Shown here one piece after another: positions 48,101 to 55,779 of a stretch of 64,000 nucleotides of DNA. Each line of letters begins with the position of its first letter. Position 1 is the first letter of the stretch. The position numbers and the translations under genes are program-made. Under the pieces are notes generated by a model. That model saw only the letters and a list, made by a program, of their open reading frames with translations, ran no database searches and was not told the origin of the DNA. The DNA comes from a virus, in the IMG/VR virus record IMGVR_UViG_3300015371_000010, positions 18,688 through 82,687 of that record; one strand, 5' to 3'.

Positions 48101-50761
48101 GAGAGCGACCCCGGGTACATCCTGCAGGCCGCGCTGGCCGGGCGGACCCAGCAGAACCTGCAGATCGGCGCGCCGATGCTGACCCGGACCCAGGGGCTGC
48201 AGCAGCAGATCGGTGCCTATCGGCAGGTAGCGGCCACCGCACCGACCACTGGGCCGCTGGCCGAGCAGGCCGAGCAGATGCGGACCGCCACCGCGCAGGC
48301 CTTCGTCGACCAGGGTGCCTACTTCAAGCAGCTGCTCCTGGCCCAGCAGCAGTTCGAGCTCTCCCGGTCCCGGGCCCAGGAGGACTACAACCTGCAGCGG
48401 CAGTACTCCGAGTACGACTTCAACCTGAGCCGTGAGCGGGCCGAGGAGAACTACCAGCGGCAGCGGAGTCGGGGCGTCCAGGACTACTACCGGGGCGTAC
48501 GCCGGGCCAATCAGGAGTTCAACATCCAGCGCCGGCGCCAGGAAGCCGACTTCAACCACCAGGTCGAGGTCCAGGCCACCCAGATGGCCCAGAGCGTCTA
48601 CAACATCTACGAGCGGGTGCAGACCCAGCGCACCAGCTCGGCGGAGTGGATCCTGAACAACGCTCGGGACCAGCTGCAGCGGATGCAGGAGCAGGAGCAG
48701 AACCTGGACGCCCTGCGTCAGCGCGGCCTGAGCAACACCGCGATCCAGCAGCTCGGCCTGACCGACCCGAACAACGCCCAGCAGCTGGCTCGGTTCGTCA
48801 CCGAGGTCACCCCGCAGATGATCGCCCAGTTCAACAAGGTGGCCGGCTCGGAGCGGGTCAAGGCGGCCAAGGAGCTGGTCACCGACCCGTCCAGCTTGGA
48901 GTTCCAGGAGATGGTCCGGGGCCAGCGGGTCTCGATGCGCCGGGCCAAGTCCGACTTCGACCGGATGATGGAGCAGGGCCACGACGACTTCGAGCGGATG
49001 CTGAAGCGTCAGGATGACGACTTCGACCGGATGATGTCCCAGCAGCTGGAGGACTACCACACCGGGATGGCCCGACAGGAGAAGGCCTACAACCGGCAGA
49101 TGGACCGGGCGGCCGAGGACTTCGCCAACATGGCCAACGAGATCGACATGTCTCTGGAGCAGGTGCTGGAGACCGCCACCACCAAGCTGTCCGGCCACGC
49201 CCAGGAGCAGGCGCAGCAGGTGCTGAAGTCCTTCAAGAACCTCAAGCACAGCGCCAAGCCCGAGGCCGTGGCGCTGATGCAGGACCTGGCCGACATCTTC
49301 GGGTTCGAGTACACCGCGCCGAAGAAGAACAGCGCCGCGGAGATCACCACACCCAGCGGCAAGCCGGTCCCGCTACCCGGCGCCTACAACACCGGAGGCA
49401 CCGTGCCCGGCTACAACCCGGGTCGGGACACCCACGTCATCATGGTCGGCGGGGGCGAGGGCATCCTGCGGCCAGAGGCCACCCGGGCCCTGGGTGGTTC
49501 CAGGGCCATCGATGCGATCAACCATGCGGCCAAGCACGGTGGCTTCGCCGAGGGCGGGGTCTACTGGCCAGTGCCAGGGCATGAAGTCTCCACCTACCCG
49601 GGCCACGACGGCATCGACATCAACCGGGGCTCTGGCTCAGATGACCTGGGAGACCCGATCCGGGCGTTCCGCTCCGGCGTCATCAGCTATGTCGGCACCG
49701 GGCATGGCTATGGCCAGGCCATCTTCGAGAGCACCACGGCCGCTCCGGTGGTCTACGGCCACACCTCGAAGGTCTATGTGAAGGCCGGCCAGCAGGTGGA
49801 AGGCGGTCAGCTGATCGGCTTGGTCGGCTCCACCGGAAACTCCTCGGCACCACACCTGCACTTCGGCATCCCCGGCGGCACCAGCTCGCAGGCGATGGCG
49901 CTCCTGGCCGGGGCGATGATCTCCGGCTTTGCCCAGTCGATGTTCGGCGGTCCAGCCGCACCGGACCTGGCCGGAGTGCTCAAGGACAGCTACCCGAAGG
50001 CGGAGAAGGCGGCGGCGGAGATGTCCGGAGTGCACCCACTGCAGCCCGGGATGATCTCCTCGGTGATCAACCGGTTCGCCCGCAAGCGGATCCGTCAGCT
50101 CGGCCGGACCATGGGGTTCAGTGGCTCGGACATGGGGATCGGCCGGGAGCCCGGGGAGAACCTGACCAACGAGCAGATCGTGCACACCGGGGCGAACCGG
50201 CTGGGCTGGGGCGACCAGTGGTCGGCGCTGCGGCAGCTGATCATGCATGAGTCCGGGTTCAACAACCGGGCCCAGAACCCGAACTCCACCGCCTACGGAA
50301 TGTTCCAGTTCCTGGACAGCACCTGGGCCGGCACCGGGATCCAGAAGACCTCCGACCCCTGGAAGCAGACCCAGGCCGGCCTGAGGTACATCAAGGACCG
50401 GTACGGCTCGCCGGCCGACGCCTGGGCCTGGTGGCAGGACCACAACTGGTACAAGAACGGCTCGGTGTTCACCAGCCCGCAGACCATCGGAGTGGGCGAG
50501 GCCGGTCCCGAGGCAGTGATCCCGCTGAACGCCAAGGGCGGGGAGTTCATGGCCGATGTGATGGCGCGCTCGGTGGGGATGGGTGGCACCCCGGCCGGAG
50601 GTTCGATGCACGTCTACAACACCCGGGTGGACCGCTCCACCAACTTCACCGGGCCGATCATGGTGCAGGCCAACAACCCCGAGGAGCTGCTGGCCAAGCT
50701 GCAGCAGCGGCAGCGGGTGATGGCTCTGAGCAGGCCCTCACTGACAGGATCGGCGGCATGA
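45128..50761 (+). CDS. Tape measure protein with M23 peptidase and transglycosylase domains
   Basis: This 1877-residue protein starts at GTG 45128. The N-terminus is helical with a family core (KLVQTLAKVTDQRQTRGLQD, ATAFTKAGAEGFTAANVYNK). Hydrophobic stretches lie at about 404-441 and 670-720, and a Gln/Arg-rich coiled coil at about 1070-1370. An M23 metallopeptidase sits at about 1478-1585 (GHDGIDINRG, YGHTSKV, APHLHFG), and an SLT-type transglycosylase at about 1676-1771 (HESGFNNRAQNPNSTAYGMF). At the usual 0.15 nm per residue the tail would be about 280 nm. The hydrolase domains may open peptidoglycan for DNA entry. Confidence 0.92.
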   Translation: MTSQPVEANVVLTADNTQYDQAMNQSTQSTDRLGSSLDSLGRKISSITKMAGKSLLGITAADVGMVTSFTAAWNSYEKQMARLEAQAAVLSRSQDTQRRTMKDYTAAVKGLRNEYGTTTGEAAKLVQTLAKVTDQRQTRGLQDLSKVFVDMSHATGESSDGLASSLTNLQKIMGTPVNAKTTRDYADTFTYLAAQTNTSAQGLIDFTAQLAPVSKQLGMSTQQVAGFATAFTKAGAEGFTAANVYNKVTTDLAQSLATGSPQLKQYANLVGLTVESFKRLDPAEQFVEILEAIQSKGKGATIELQRMGLDAPRTIAAVNKMVQDSGGIREALGMATDPNARGAAARGAEASTKSLTDEFGKLRQEMEQTAESMATVVGPGFEKVMQGIVKLAGVVQDIAEGPIGEFLQVVMAIVAPLTAGAGALLLFAGALLKVASAFMVLRNSGSMGVREGMRGAPGIVRNPDGTYSGRGGAELGTFGGQLAAGPSTMFQRGLYNTGQMGGYALRQATGGIRGGWQAGRSWFDPNYTPGPQRSVFSYMAGGTGRAIDMLLTPQFDQMRYSDPTRRVRSQFFSPTVPVSEEMATARAASEAARAQARMSRDVFGATVASGVGGDVEERARRQMHRDNQAAAAAERASRQLTVAQTEAVQATRTQSREVSSSTTGFRRLGQSLVGLGGGAIGGLYGAGATGVSALMRSGMGAQIGAGVGLAGMQAAGVQSNMLTLGAMGTMIMPGYGTAAGAAVGAALDMAQGNNDVADSIKNINDAADEASQSGMGLAGLNDEFDKTQTKLNDFQKTLGDTHPHDAIVHTGRWLTSIKNDWEGWLGTSDVDELQQQVDEAGGKLSKVEGTIRDLAKQSGVKFTGTRENQLQQMEQFMQTTGAAGLSRAGIDFGTLQNLRNMPLGAPIYQAVLAQVGMPSMDQSVQARLTAQGGAGAALYTNREAQLALQNQGDVAQQYRAVNSLYRDLRGKGMTNLQILGSAVAAQAEIGVESDPGYILQAALAGRTQQNLQIGAPMLTRTQGLQQQIGAYRQVAATAPTTGPLAEQAEQMRTATAQAFVDQGAYFKQLLLAQQQFELSRSRAQEDYNLQRQYSEYDFNLSRERAEENYQRQRSRGVQDYYRGVRRANQEFNIQRRRQEADFNHQVEVQATQMAQSVYNIYERVQTQRTSSAEWILNNARDQLQRMQEQEQNLDALRQRGLSNTAIQQLGLTDPNNAQQLARFVTEVTPQMIAQFNKVAGSERVKAAKELVTDPSSLEFQEMVRGQRVSMRRAKSDFDRMMEQGHDDFERMLKRQDDDFDRMMSQQLEDYHTGMARQEKAYNRQMDRAAEDFANMANEIDMSLEQVLETATTKLSGHAQEQAQQVLKSFKNLKHSAKPEAVALMQDLADIFGFEYTAPKKNSAAEITTPSGKPVPLPGAYNTGGTVPGYNPGRDTHVIMVGGGEGILRPEATRALGGSRAIDAINHAAKHGGFAEGGVYWPVPGHEVSTYPGHDGIDINRGSGSDDLGDPIRAFRSGVISYVGTGHGYGQAIFESTTAAPVVYGHTSKVYVKAGQQVEGGQLIGLVGSTGNSSAPHLHFGIPGGTSSQAMALLAGAMISGFAQSMFGGPAAPDLAGVLKDSYPKAEKAAAEMSGVHPLQPGMISSVINRFARKRIRQLGRTMGFSGSDMGIGREPGENLTNEQIVHTGANRLGWGDQWSALRQLIMHESGFNNRAQNPNSTAYGMFQFLDSTWAGTGIQKTSDPWKQTQAGLRYIKDRYGSPADAWAWWQDHNWYKNGSVFTSPQTIGVGEAGPEAVIPLNAKGGEFMADVMARSVGMGGTPAGGSMHVYNTRVDRSTNFTGPIMVQANNPEELLAKLQQRQRVMALSRPSLTGSAA

Positions 50762-51201
50762 GCAGCCTGCAGTACATGGCGGCAGAGATCTCCTACGGGA
50801 CCAGGTGGATCAACCTCAACGACGGGATCAACTACAAGATCGGCGCAGAGGGCACTCGGGACCAGGTGTCCAAGAGCTGGCGCAAGGTGATCGCCAACTC
50901 CCCGATCCTGGGTGGTGACTACCTGGTCCATGCGGTGCCGGACATGGTCCAGGAACGGGTCTCGGTGTTCATCTACGGGCAGACCCATACCGAGGTGAGC
51001 GACAACCTGTACCAGCTCCAGGACCTGTTCGAGCAGTACGACTACCGGATCCGGTGGACCACCGATGAGTACCGGGAGTACTGGCGCTGCCAGCTGGCCG
51101 ACGCCACGCTGAGCCGGGGTCAGGTCTGGACCCACAACCTGATGGCCAAGGCCGACTTCGTGGTGCCGCGCTACCCGGATGTGTCCAGGGAGCATCTCTG
51201 A
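50758..51201 (+). CDS. Tail tip protein, possible distal tail (Dit-like)
   Basis: This 147-residue protein starts at ATG 50758 overlapping the tape measure stop (ATGA). EISYGTRWINLNDGINYKIG, SKSWRKVIANSPILGGDYLV, ERVSVFIYGQTHTEVSDNL then YRIRWTTDEYREYWRCQLAD form a beta-rich protein of the kind that follows the tape measure and begins the baseplate. Dit-like position and size fit, though sequence alone does not prove it. Confidence 0.6.
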   Translation: MSSLQYMAAEISYGTRWINLNDGINYKIGAEGTRDQVSKSWRKVIANSPILGGDYLVHAVPDMVQERVSVFIYGQTHTEVSDNLYQLQDLFEQYDYRIRWTTDEYREYWRCQLADATLSRGQVWTHNLMAKADFVVPRYPDVSREHL

Positions 51202-51641
51202 TGCCCGGTCGGCTCACGGTCTGGGGCGCTGGCCAGATCCTGACCAGCTACTTCGCCCGGACCACCACCCCGCCGCCGGCGTTCTACCTGGCCCTGGTCC
51301 GGAACATCCCGCCCACCCCGTACATGTCCGGCTCCGAGCTCGACGAGCCGGACAACATTGACTACGCCCGGGTGCTCATCGAGAACGACCTGGCGCACTG
51401 GTCGAACTCATCGCAGCCCCAGGAGATCTTCAACGTGATGCCCAGTCAGTTCATCACGGCCACCAGTGACTGGGGACAGATCAACTTCTGGGCGCTGTGC
51501 AACGCCGACGTGGACGGCTACAACCTGGTCGTGGGCAACCTGGACAACCCAGTGGTGATCGAGGCGGGAGATCAGGCAGTGTTCGCGGACGGGGACCTGA
51601 GCGTGTCCCTGGGCCCGTTCTACCTGGCCGAGGAGGCCTAG
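51201..51641 (+). CDS. Minor tail protein
   Basis: This 146-residue protein starts at ATG 51201 (TGATG). GQILTSYFARTTTPPPAFYL followed by ALVRNIPPTPYMSGSELDEP and YARVLIENDLAHWSNSSQPQ, then WGQINFWALCNADVDGYNLV and VFADGDLSVSLGPFYLAEE resemble the small fibre/tip proteins of actinophages. Within the tail-tip gene order a baseplate-associated role is probable. No enzyme motif is visible. Confidence 0.6.
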   Translation: MPGRLTVWGAGQILTSYFARTTTPPPAFYLALVRNIPPTPYMSGSELDEPDNIDYARVLIENDLAHWSNSSQPQEIFNVMPSQFITATSDWGQINFWALCNADVDGYNLVVGNLDNPVVIEAGDQAVFADGDLSVSLGPFYLAEEA

Positions 51642-52615
51642 TGGCCACGGTGCCGATCAAGCCCGGGAAGACCGAGATCCAGCTGACTGCGCGGGGCCGG
51701 CTGAACCGGATCCCGCCCCAACTGCTGGAGGTTCCTGGTGGGCTGTACCCACTGCACAGTGCGGCGTACGAGGTCGATGAGTACCGGATCATGGCGGGCT
51801 GGCCAGTGCCGGTACCGACGGGTGACATCCGCATCGACTGTCTGGTCAGCGCCGAGGGAGACGTGCTGGGTAATCGTGACGCGCCGACCTCACTGACCAC
51901 CAACGCGGACATGCGCTGGGTGGCGGATGCCGACTTCTACGACCAGATCGCGATGCTGTGGCGACCGCTGCAGAGCGATGTCTCGCCCTGGGTGACCTCG
52001 GTGGATCACGCGCCGGCGCTGATCACCAACTACGAGTATCGAGTGGGCCAGGAGCGGTTCGTCTCGATGACCGCGCTGAACTTCGACTCCGACAACGCCG
52101 ACTACATGTGGAACGACCTGAGCCTGTCCATGGGCGGGACCAGCGGCTACACGCTGATCATGGTGGTCTGCCCGAACTCGATCTACGGCAATGCGGTGGT
52201 CTTCGACAATGCCTTCTGGGGGCCGGACAACACCAGCGGCGCCTACGCCATGTTCTCGGTCCGGGAGAAGTCGGTGTTCATGACCACCGAGCTGATGCCG
52301 CCCCAGAAGGGGGTGCCGATCGGCGGTGCCCTGGTCAACACCGCGCCCACCTACCTGGCCCTGGTGGTGGCCAGGCCGCAGACGGTCATGTACGCGGCCT
52401 CAGGGCCCTCGAACGTGCAGACCAAGTCCTTGGTCGCTGGACCGGCTCCGGTGTCCCTGAGCACCCGTTTCCGGCTCGGCTGGGGGCCTTCCCCGGCCAG
52501 CGCCACCATGGACATGGCTCTGATGGACCTGGGCATCTACGGGGACGTGCTCACCAGGCAGCAGGTGCTGGCCGAGATCACCCTGCTCAGCCAGGTCTAC
52601 GGCGGTGACACGTGA
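51641..52615 (+). CDS. Minor tail protein with LamG-like domain
   Basis: This 324-residue protein starts at GTG 51641 (TAGTG). The first 130 residues are beta-rich (RIDCLVSAEGDVLGNRDAPT). The second part (LNFDSDNADYMWNDLSLSMG, YTLIMVVCPNSIYGNAVVFD, FRLGWGPSPASATMDMALMD, LGIYGDVLTRQQVLAEITL) reads as a concanavalin/LamG-like jelly roll, probably binding surface sugars. It is coupled to the hub gene by GTGA. Confidence 0.6.
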   Translation: MATVPIKPGKTEIQLTARGRLNRIPPQLLEVPGGLYPLHSAAYEVDEYRIMAGWPVPVPTGDIRIDCLVSAEGDVLGNRDAPTSLTTNADMRWVADADFYDQIAMLWRPLQSDVSPWVTSVDHAPALITNYEYRVGQERFVSMTALNFDSDNADYMWNDLSLSMGGTSGYTLIMVVCPNSIYGNAVVFDNAFWGPDNTSGAYAMFSVREKSVFMTTELMPPQKGVPIGGALVNTAPTYLALVVARPQTVMYAASGPSNVQTKSLVAGPAPVSLSTRFRLGWGPSPASATMDMALMDLGIYGDVLTRQQVLAEITLLSQVYGGDT

Positions 52616-54846
52616 GGTCGCTGACCGCCTACGCCAGCGAGCAGCAGGCGCTGGGCTTCTTCCGGATCTTCGCCACCCCGCCCGGGGGCTTCGAGCGGGA
52701 GATCACCCTGTTCCGGAACGCCCCGGTGAAGCTCGGCTCGGTGACCACCCAGGACCCGTTCACCGAGCAGACCGCCAGCCTGAGCTTCCCGCAGATCACC
52801 ATCTTCGACACCCCCGGCCAGGGCGACCTGGACTGGCTGGTGCCGGACTGCGACATCGACATCGTCTTCCAGAACACCGGTGGCTACGACCTGGACTGGC
52901 GCTGGGAGGGCTACATCGCCTCCTACGCCTTCAGCCTGTCCGGCACTGACTCCTCCTTCAGCATGGACCTGAAGGGTGCCTTCTACGCGCTGGACGACTA
53001 CCTGGCGGTGCCCACCCATCCGAACCGACCGATCCCGTACGAGATTCTCATCGCCCAGGCCTTCGACCAGGACCAGCACCCGGCGCACCTGGGCAAGTTC
53101 CGGATCCGGTTCCCCAGCGACTGGGGTGACCATGCCGAGCATCGGGTGCCGCCGTTCACCGACCCGATCTACCTCTCCGCGCTCAAGCCCTGGGGTGTGG
53201 CCACCGACCAGCTCTGGACCGGGTTCACCTCCCGGAACACCGGCTCCTGGGAGCCGATGCTGTCCGGCTTCGTGCAGTCCCTGCTCACCGTGATGTTCGC
53301 CGAGGGCGGCGCCCAGTGGAGCATCCGGAACCGGAGCCGGCGCCGGCCGGAGCTGTTCCTGCGCAAGATCCCGGACGCGGCCGACGACTCGATCATCGAG
53401 ATCTACCTGGGGGCGCCCGGGGTCACCTTCGACGGCAGCCGGGACTTCACCCAGCGGGCCGGGGTGATCTACGGCTCCGGCAAGGATGAGGCCGGGGTCC
53501 AGTACTCGAACATCCAGGTCTCGCCTGATGGTCGGTCCACCTACTTCAAGCCGTTCGCCTACTCGGCCCGGATGTGGCCGCGGAAGAACAACCCGAACTA
53601 CGACCGCAAGGCCAAGCCCAAGGAGACGATGCTCCGGTTCCAGGACGGGGTGGACGAGGTGAGTGCCACCAAGATCGCCCTGGGCCAGTACCAGCGGTTC
53701 GCCGAGCCCGGGATCACCGGGTCGATCACCCTGACCACCGACCCCCGGCGCTCCAACGGCGCGCTGATGCCCCGGCTGATGATCCGGGGTGGCCAGAGCA
53801 TCCGGATCCACGGCCTGTTCGGGGTGCGCGAGGGCGTGCTGGCCCACATCACCTCAGCCACCGCAGACTTCGACTCGCTGACCACCCAGCTCACCTTCGA
53901 CACCAAGTACCGCGACCAGCTCACCGTGGAGGAGGTGCGAGCTCGGACCAGGGACGCGCTCACCCCGCTCCGGGCGCTGCAGGTGGGCAAGTACTCCAAC
54001 ACCATCCAGGACCTGGTGCTGCCCTGGTCCTACAAGGCCGGCTCCGGGATCGTGCCCACCGCGGCGATGGAGTTCTTCAACGAGAAGCTGCCCAGCAACG
54101 CCACCTTCCCCTACGAGGAGTGGACCCAGAAGTATCCGCCCAAGACCCACCCGTCCTGGTACATCAGGATCGGGCCCACCGACCGGGACAACGCCAGCAA
54201 CAACTGGTGCAGCGAGTCCAGGGATGGCCAGCAGACCATGGCGATCCCGATCCGGATGTCCCAGGCCGGCTCGATCCGGAGCACCCAGATCGCGGCCTAC
54301 GACAAGAACGGCAACCTGACGCCGGTCAAGTTCCACGCCAGCGTCTACATGAACAACGGCACCGCGGTGAACGCGATGCCCAAGTTCCCGGTGGCCCGGG
54401 CCGCGGCGCACTTCCCGAAGTACCTGGACGCCCGGAAGACCGACGGCTCGGTGATCCCGACCACCTACGACGTGTACCAGGCGCACCCGTTCTACAAGGG
54501 TGGCTGGGAGCATGTGCAGCCCGATGGCACCCACTTCCCGTGGGGCAACGACACCCAGCTGCCCACCGACACCGCTGGACTGGTGGTGGGCTGGGGCAAC
54601 TACTACGAGCCGGCCGGCTACTCCCCGGGTCGGTTCTCCAAGGGTGCGGCCAGGACCGGAGTACTGACCGACGACTCCGCCTGGAGCTGGGACCTGACCC
54701 CGGACCTGAACCTCGACAAGCCCAAGCAGAACGATCCAGAGAACTACGCCGGGATGCTGTTCATCATGATCTACTGCGATGACCAGAACACCGATCCGGT
54801 GTTCTTCATGGGCCGCTTCATCCGAGTGGAACCAGGACAGAGCTGA
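52612..54846 (+). CDS. Large tail-tip (baseplate hub-like) protein
   Basis: This 744-residue protein starts at GTG 52612 (GTGA). The N-terminal 450 residues (GSVTTQDPFTEQTASLSFPQ, DWLVPDCDIDIVFQNTGGYD, YDRKAKPKETMLRFQDGVDE, GGQSIRIHGLFGVREGVLAH) have the beta-rich composition of gp27/Tal-like hub proteins. The C-terminal 250 residues (IPIRMSQAGSIRSTQIAAYD, NDTQLPTDTAGLVVGWGNYY) form a separate domain resembling carbohydrate-recognition tips. It probably forms the central trimer where the tube meets the host. Confidence 0.66.
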   Translation: MRSLTAYASEQQALGFFRIFATPPGGFEREITLFRNAPVKLGSVTTQDPFTEQTASLSFPQITIFDTPGQGDLDWLVPDCDIDIVFQNTGGYDLDWRWEGYIASYAFSLSGTDSSFSMDLKGAFYALDDYLAVPTHPNRPIPYEILIAQAFDQDQHPAHLGKFRIRFPSDWGDHAEHRVPPFTDPIYLSALKPWGVATDQLWTGFTSRNTGSWEPMLSGFVQSLLTVMFAEGGAQWSIRNRSRRRPELFLRKIPDAADDSIIEIYLGAPGVTFDGSRDFTQRAGVIYGSGKDEAGVQYSNIQVSPDGRSTYFKPFAYSARMWPRKNNPNYDRKAKPKETMLRFQDGVDEVSATKIALGQYQRFAEPGITGSITLTTDPRRSNGALMPRLMIRGGQSIRIHGLFGVREGVLAHITSATADFDSLTTQLTFDTKYRDQLTVEEVRARTRDALTPLRALQVGKYSNTIQDLVLPWSYKAGSGIVPTAAMEFFNEKLPSNATFPYEEWTQKYPPKTHPSWYIRIGPTDRDNASNNWCSESRDGQQTMAIPIRMSQAGSIRSTQIAAYDKNGNLTPVKFHASVYMNNGTAVNAMPKFPVARAAAHFPKYLDARKTDGSVIPTTYDVYQAHPFYKGGWEHVQPDGTHFPWGNDTQLPTDTAGLVVGWGNYYEPAGYSPGRFSKGAARTGVLTDDSAWSWDLTPDLNLDKPKQNDPENYAGMLFIMIYCDDQNTDPVFFMGRFIRVEPGQS

Positions 54847-55211
54847 TGGCTGACGGCAGCATCACCGACGAGCAGGCCCACATCTGGTTGCAGGAGGTCG
54901 CGGACAACGGCTGGGTCAGCCTGCACTACGACACCCCGTCCCTGGGTGGCGCGGACCAGGCCGAGATCGCCGGCGGTGGCTATGTCCGGGTGAAGATGAG
55001 CTGGACCCAGCCGAACAACCGGGCCATCTGGTCCCTGGTGGATGCTCGGTTCACCGGGCTGGTGCAGACCAAGGTGACCTACTTCGGGGTCTGGGACAGC
55101 CAGTACCAGGGCATGCTGCGCGCCTACGCCGAGCTCCCGGAGCCGGCCACGGTGCTCCAAGGCAAGGGCTACATCCTCCATGCTGGACTCCTGGCCGTCT
55201 CCTTCGGATGA
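54846..55211 (+). CDS. Small tail-tip protein
   Basis: This 121-residue protein starts at ATG 54846 (TGATG). ITDEQAHIWLQEVADNGWVS, LHYDTPSLGGADQAEIAGGG and YVRVKMSWTQPNNRAIW are followed by VTYFGVWDSQYQGMLRAYAE, LPEPATVLQGKGYILHAGLL, a pattern common in actinophage tail-tip proteins just after hub genes. It is the last clear gene of the rightward virion block. Confidence 0.62.
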   Translation: MADGSITDEQAHIWLQEVADNGWVSLHYDTPSLGGADQAEIAGGGYVRVKMSWTQPNNRAIWSLVDARFTGLVQTKVTYFGVWDSQYQGMLRAYAELPEPATVLQGKGYILHAGLLAVSFG

Positions 55212-55779
55212 CCCGTTCTGGGTCAAGGTGCTCTACGCCGTGGCCTGGACGATGGTCACCGTCGGCTATCTGGTGCGCGACCTGGTTTCGGGCATAAAAA
55301 AAGGCCCGAGAGGGCCCGCCCCTCCCGAAGGAGAGACGGGCCCGTGGGTCCTTGATCAGCCGCCAGCGAACTGGGCGGTCATGCGGATCTGCTCGGTCTC
55401 GGGGTTGAAGGTCCGGGTGGAGACCTCCTCCTTGATCTTGCCACCGCCCCAGCCCTGGACCTCGACGGTCTCGAAGGCGGCCATGCCGGTCAGCAGGGCC
55501 TTCTCGAAGGCGTCCTTGGCTGCCAGCACCGACTGTAGGTCGTCCTTGTCCCAGGTCACCTCGTTGATGGACCCCATCAGGATCCGCCCGGTCACCTTGG
55601 GCTCCTTCTTCGGCCGCAGGGCCGTCATCACACTCATCTGGCATTCCCTTCATCTGTTGGACATGCAGAAACCCCCGACCCCCTCCGAAGAGGGAGCCGG
55701 GGGCTGGAGTGGGTCTCGTCACCCACCACTCACGGTCACACGACTGGACTCGACGACCGTGAGAGTCTCATCAGGCTAG
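55180..55779 (+). CDS. Doubtful ORF: single membrane helix running into antisense sequence
   Basis: ATG 55180 starts a frame with a plausible single transmembrane helix, DPFWVKVLYAVAWTMVTVGYL, followed by RDLVSGIKK. It then continues through a terminator hairpin and antisense to a leftward gene, stopping only at 55779. The first 40 codons look protein-like and the remainder does not. A run of seven A (55296-55302) lies at the junction. Slipping -1 there gives a basic tail and a stop at about 55353. A real small membrane protein with a different C-terminus is possible. Confidence 0.3.
   Translation: MLDSWPSPSDDPFWVKVLYAVAWTMVTVGYLVRDLVSGIKKGPRGPAPPEGETGPWVLDQPPANWAVMRICSVSGLKVRVETSSLILPPPQPWTSTVSKAAMPVSRAFSKASLAASTDCRSSLSQVTSLMDPIRIRPVTLGSFFGRRAVITLIWHSLHLLDMQKPPTPSEEGAGGWSGSRHPPLTVTRLDSTTVRVSSG
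55296..55346. terminator. Convergent terminator region between rightward and leftward blocks
   Basis: Read leftward, GGCCC-TCTC-GGGCC (55316-55303) is followed by seven T (55302-55296), a canonical intrinsic terminator for the leftward operon. An overlapping hairpin GGGCCCG...CGGGCCC (55312-55318 with 55337-55343) can form in both directions and may stop rightward transcripts, though with few Ts. Confidence 0.75.
55356..55637 (-). CDS. Hypothetical protein, last gene of the leftward operon
   Basis: The protein has 93 residues, with GAAGGGAA before ATG 55637. KKEPKVTGRILMGSINEVTW and then KDAFEKALLTGMAAFETVEV, KIKEEVSTRTFNPETEQIRM form an alpha/beta protein without recognisable motifs. It lies alone between two stem-loops (55672-55703 upstream, 55296-55346 downstream) and could be expressed from its own transcript. 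No family is recognised. Confidence 0.62.
   Translation of the reverse strand: MSVMTALRPKKEPKVTGRILMGSINEVTWDKDDLQSVLAAKDAFEKALLTGMAAFETVEVQGWGGGKIKEEVSTRTFNPETEQIRMTAQFAGG
55672..55703 (-). terminator. Stem-loop upstream of the 55637 gene
   Basis: CCCCCGACCCCCTC pairs with GAGGGAGCCGGGGG around a CGAA loop (TTCG on the leftward strand, a stable tetraloop). Read leftward it is followed by TTTCTGC. It separates the ParB-like gene from the last gene of the operon. Confidence 0.65.
55729..55763. other. Inverted repeat after the ParB-like gene
   Basis: CTCACGGTC (55729-55737) and GACCGTGAG (55755-55763) form a perfect 9-bp inverted repeat with a 17-nt loop, 12 nt past the ParB-like stop. No T-run follows. 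It may be a protein-binding site or RNA stabiliser rather than a terminator. Its vicinity to a ParB-like gene makes a DNA-binding site worth testing. Confidence 0.45.

Noticed and set aside
45116-49249. A 1377-codon open frame on the minus strand opposite the tape measure.
   Set aside because: It is the mirror of a strongly supported tape measure gene. Long antisense frames are expected in G+C-rich DNA, and its composition (Leu/Gly/Arg/His-rich, no domains) is that of a shadow frame.
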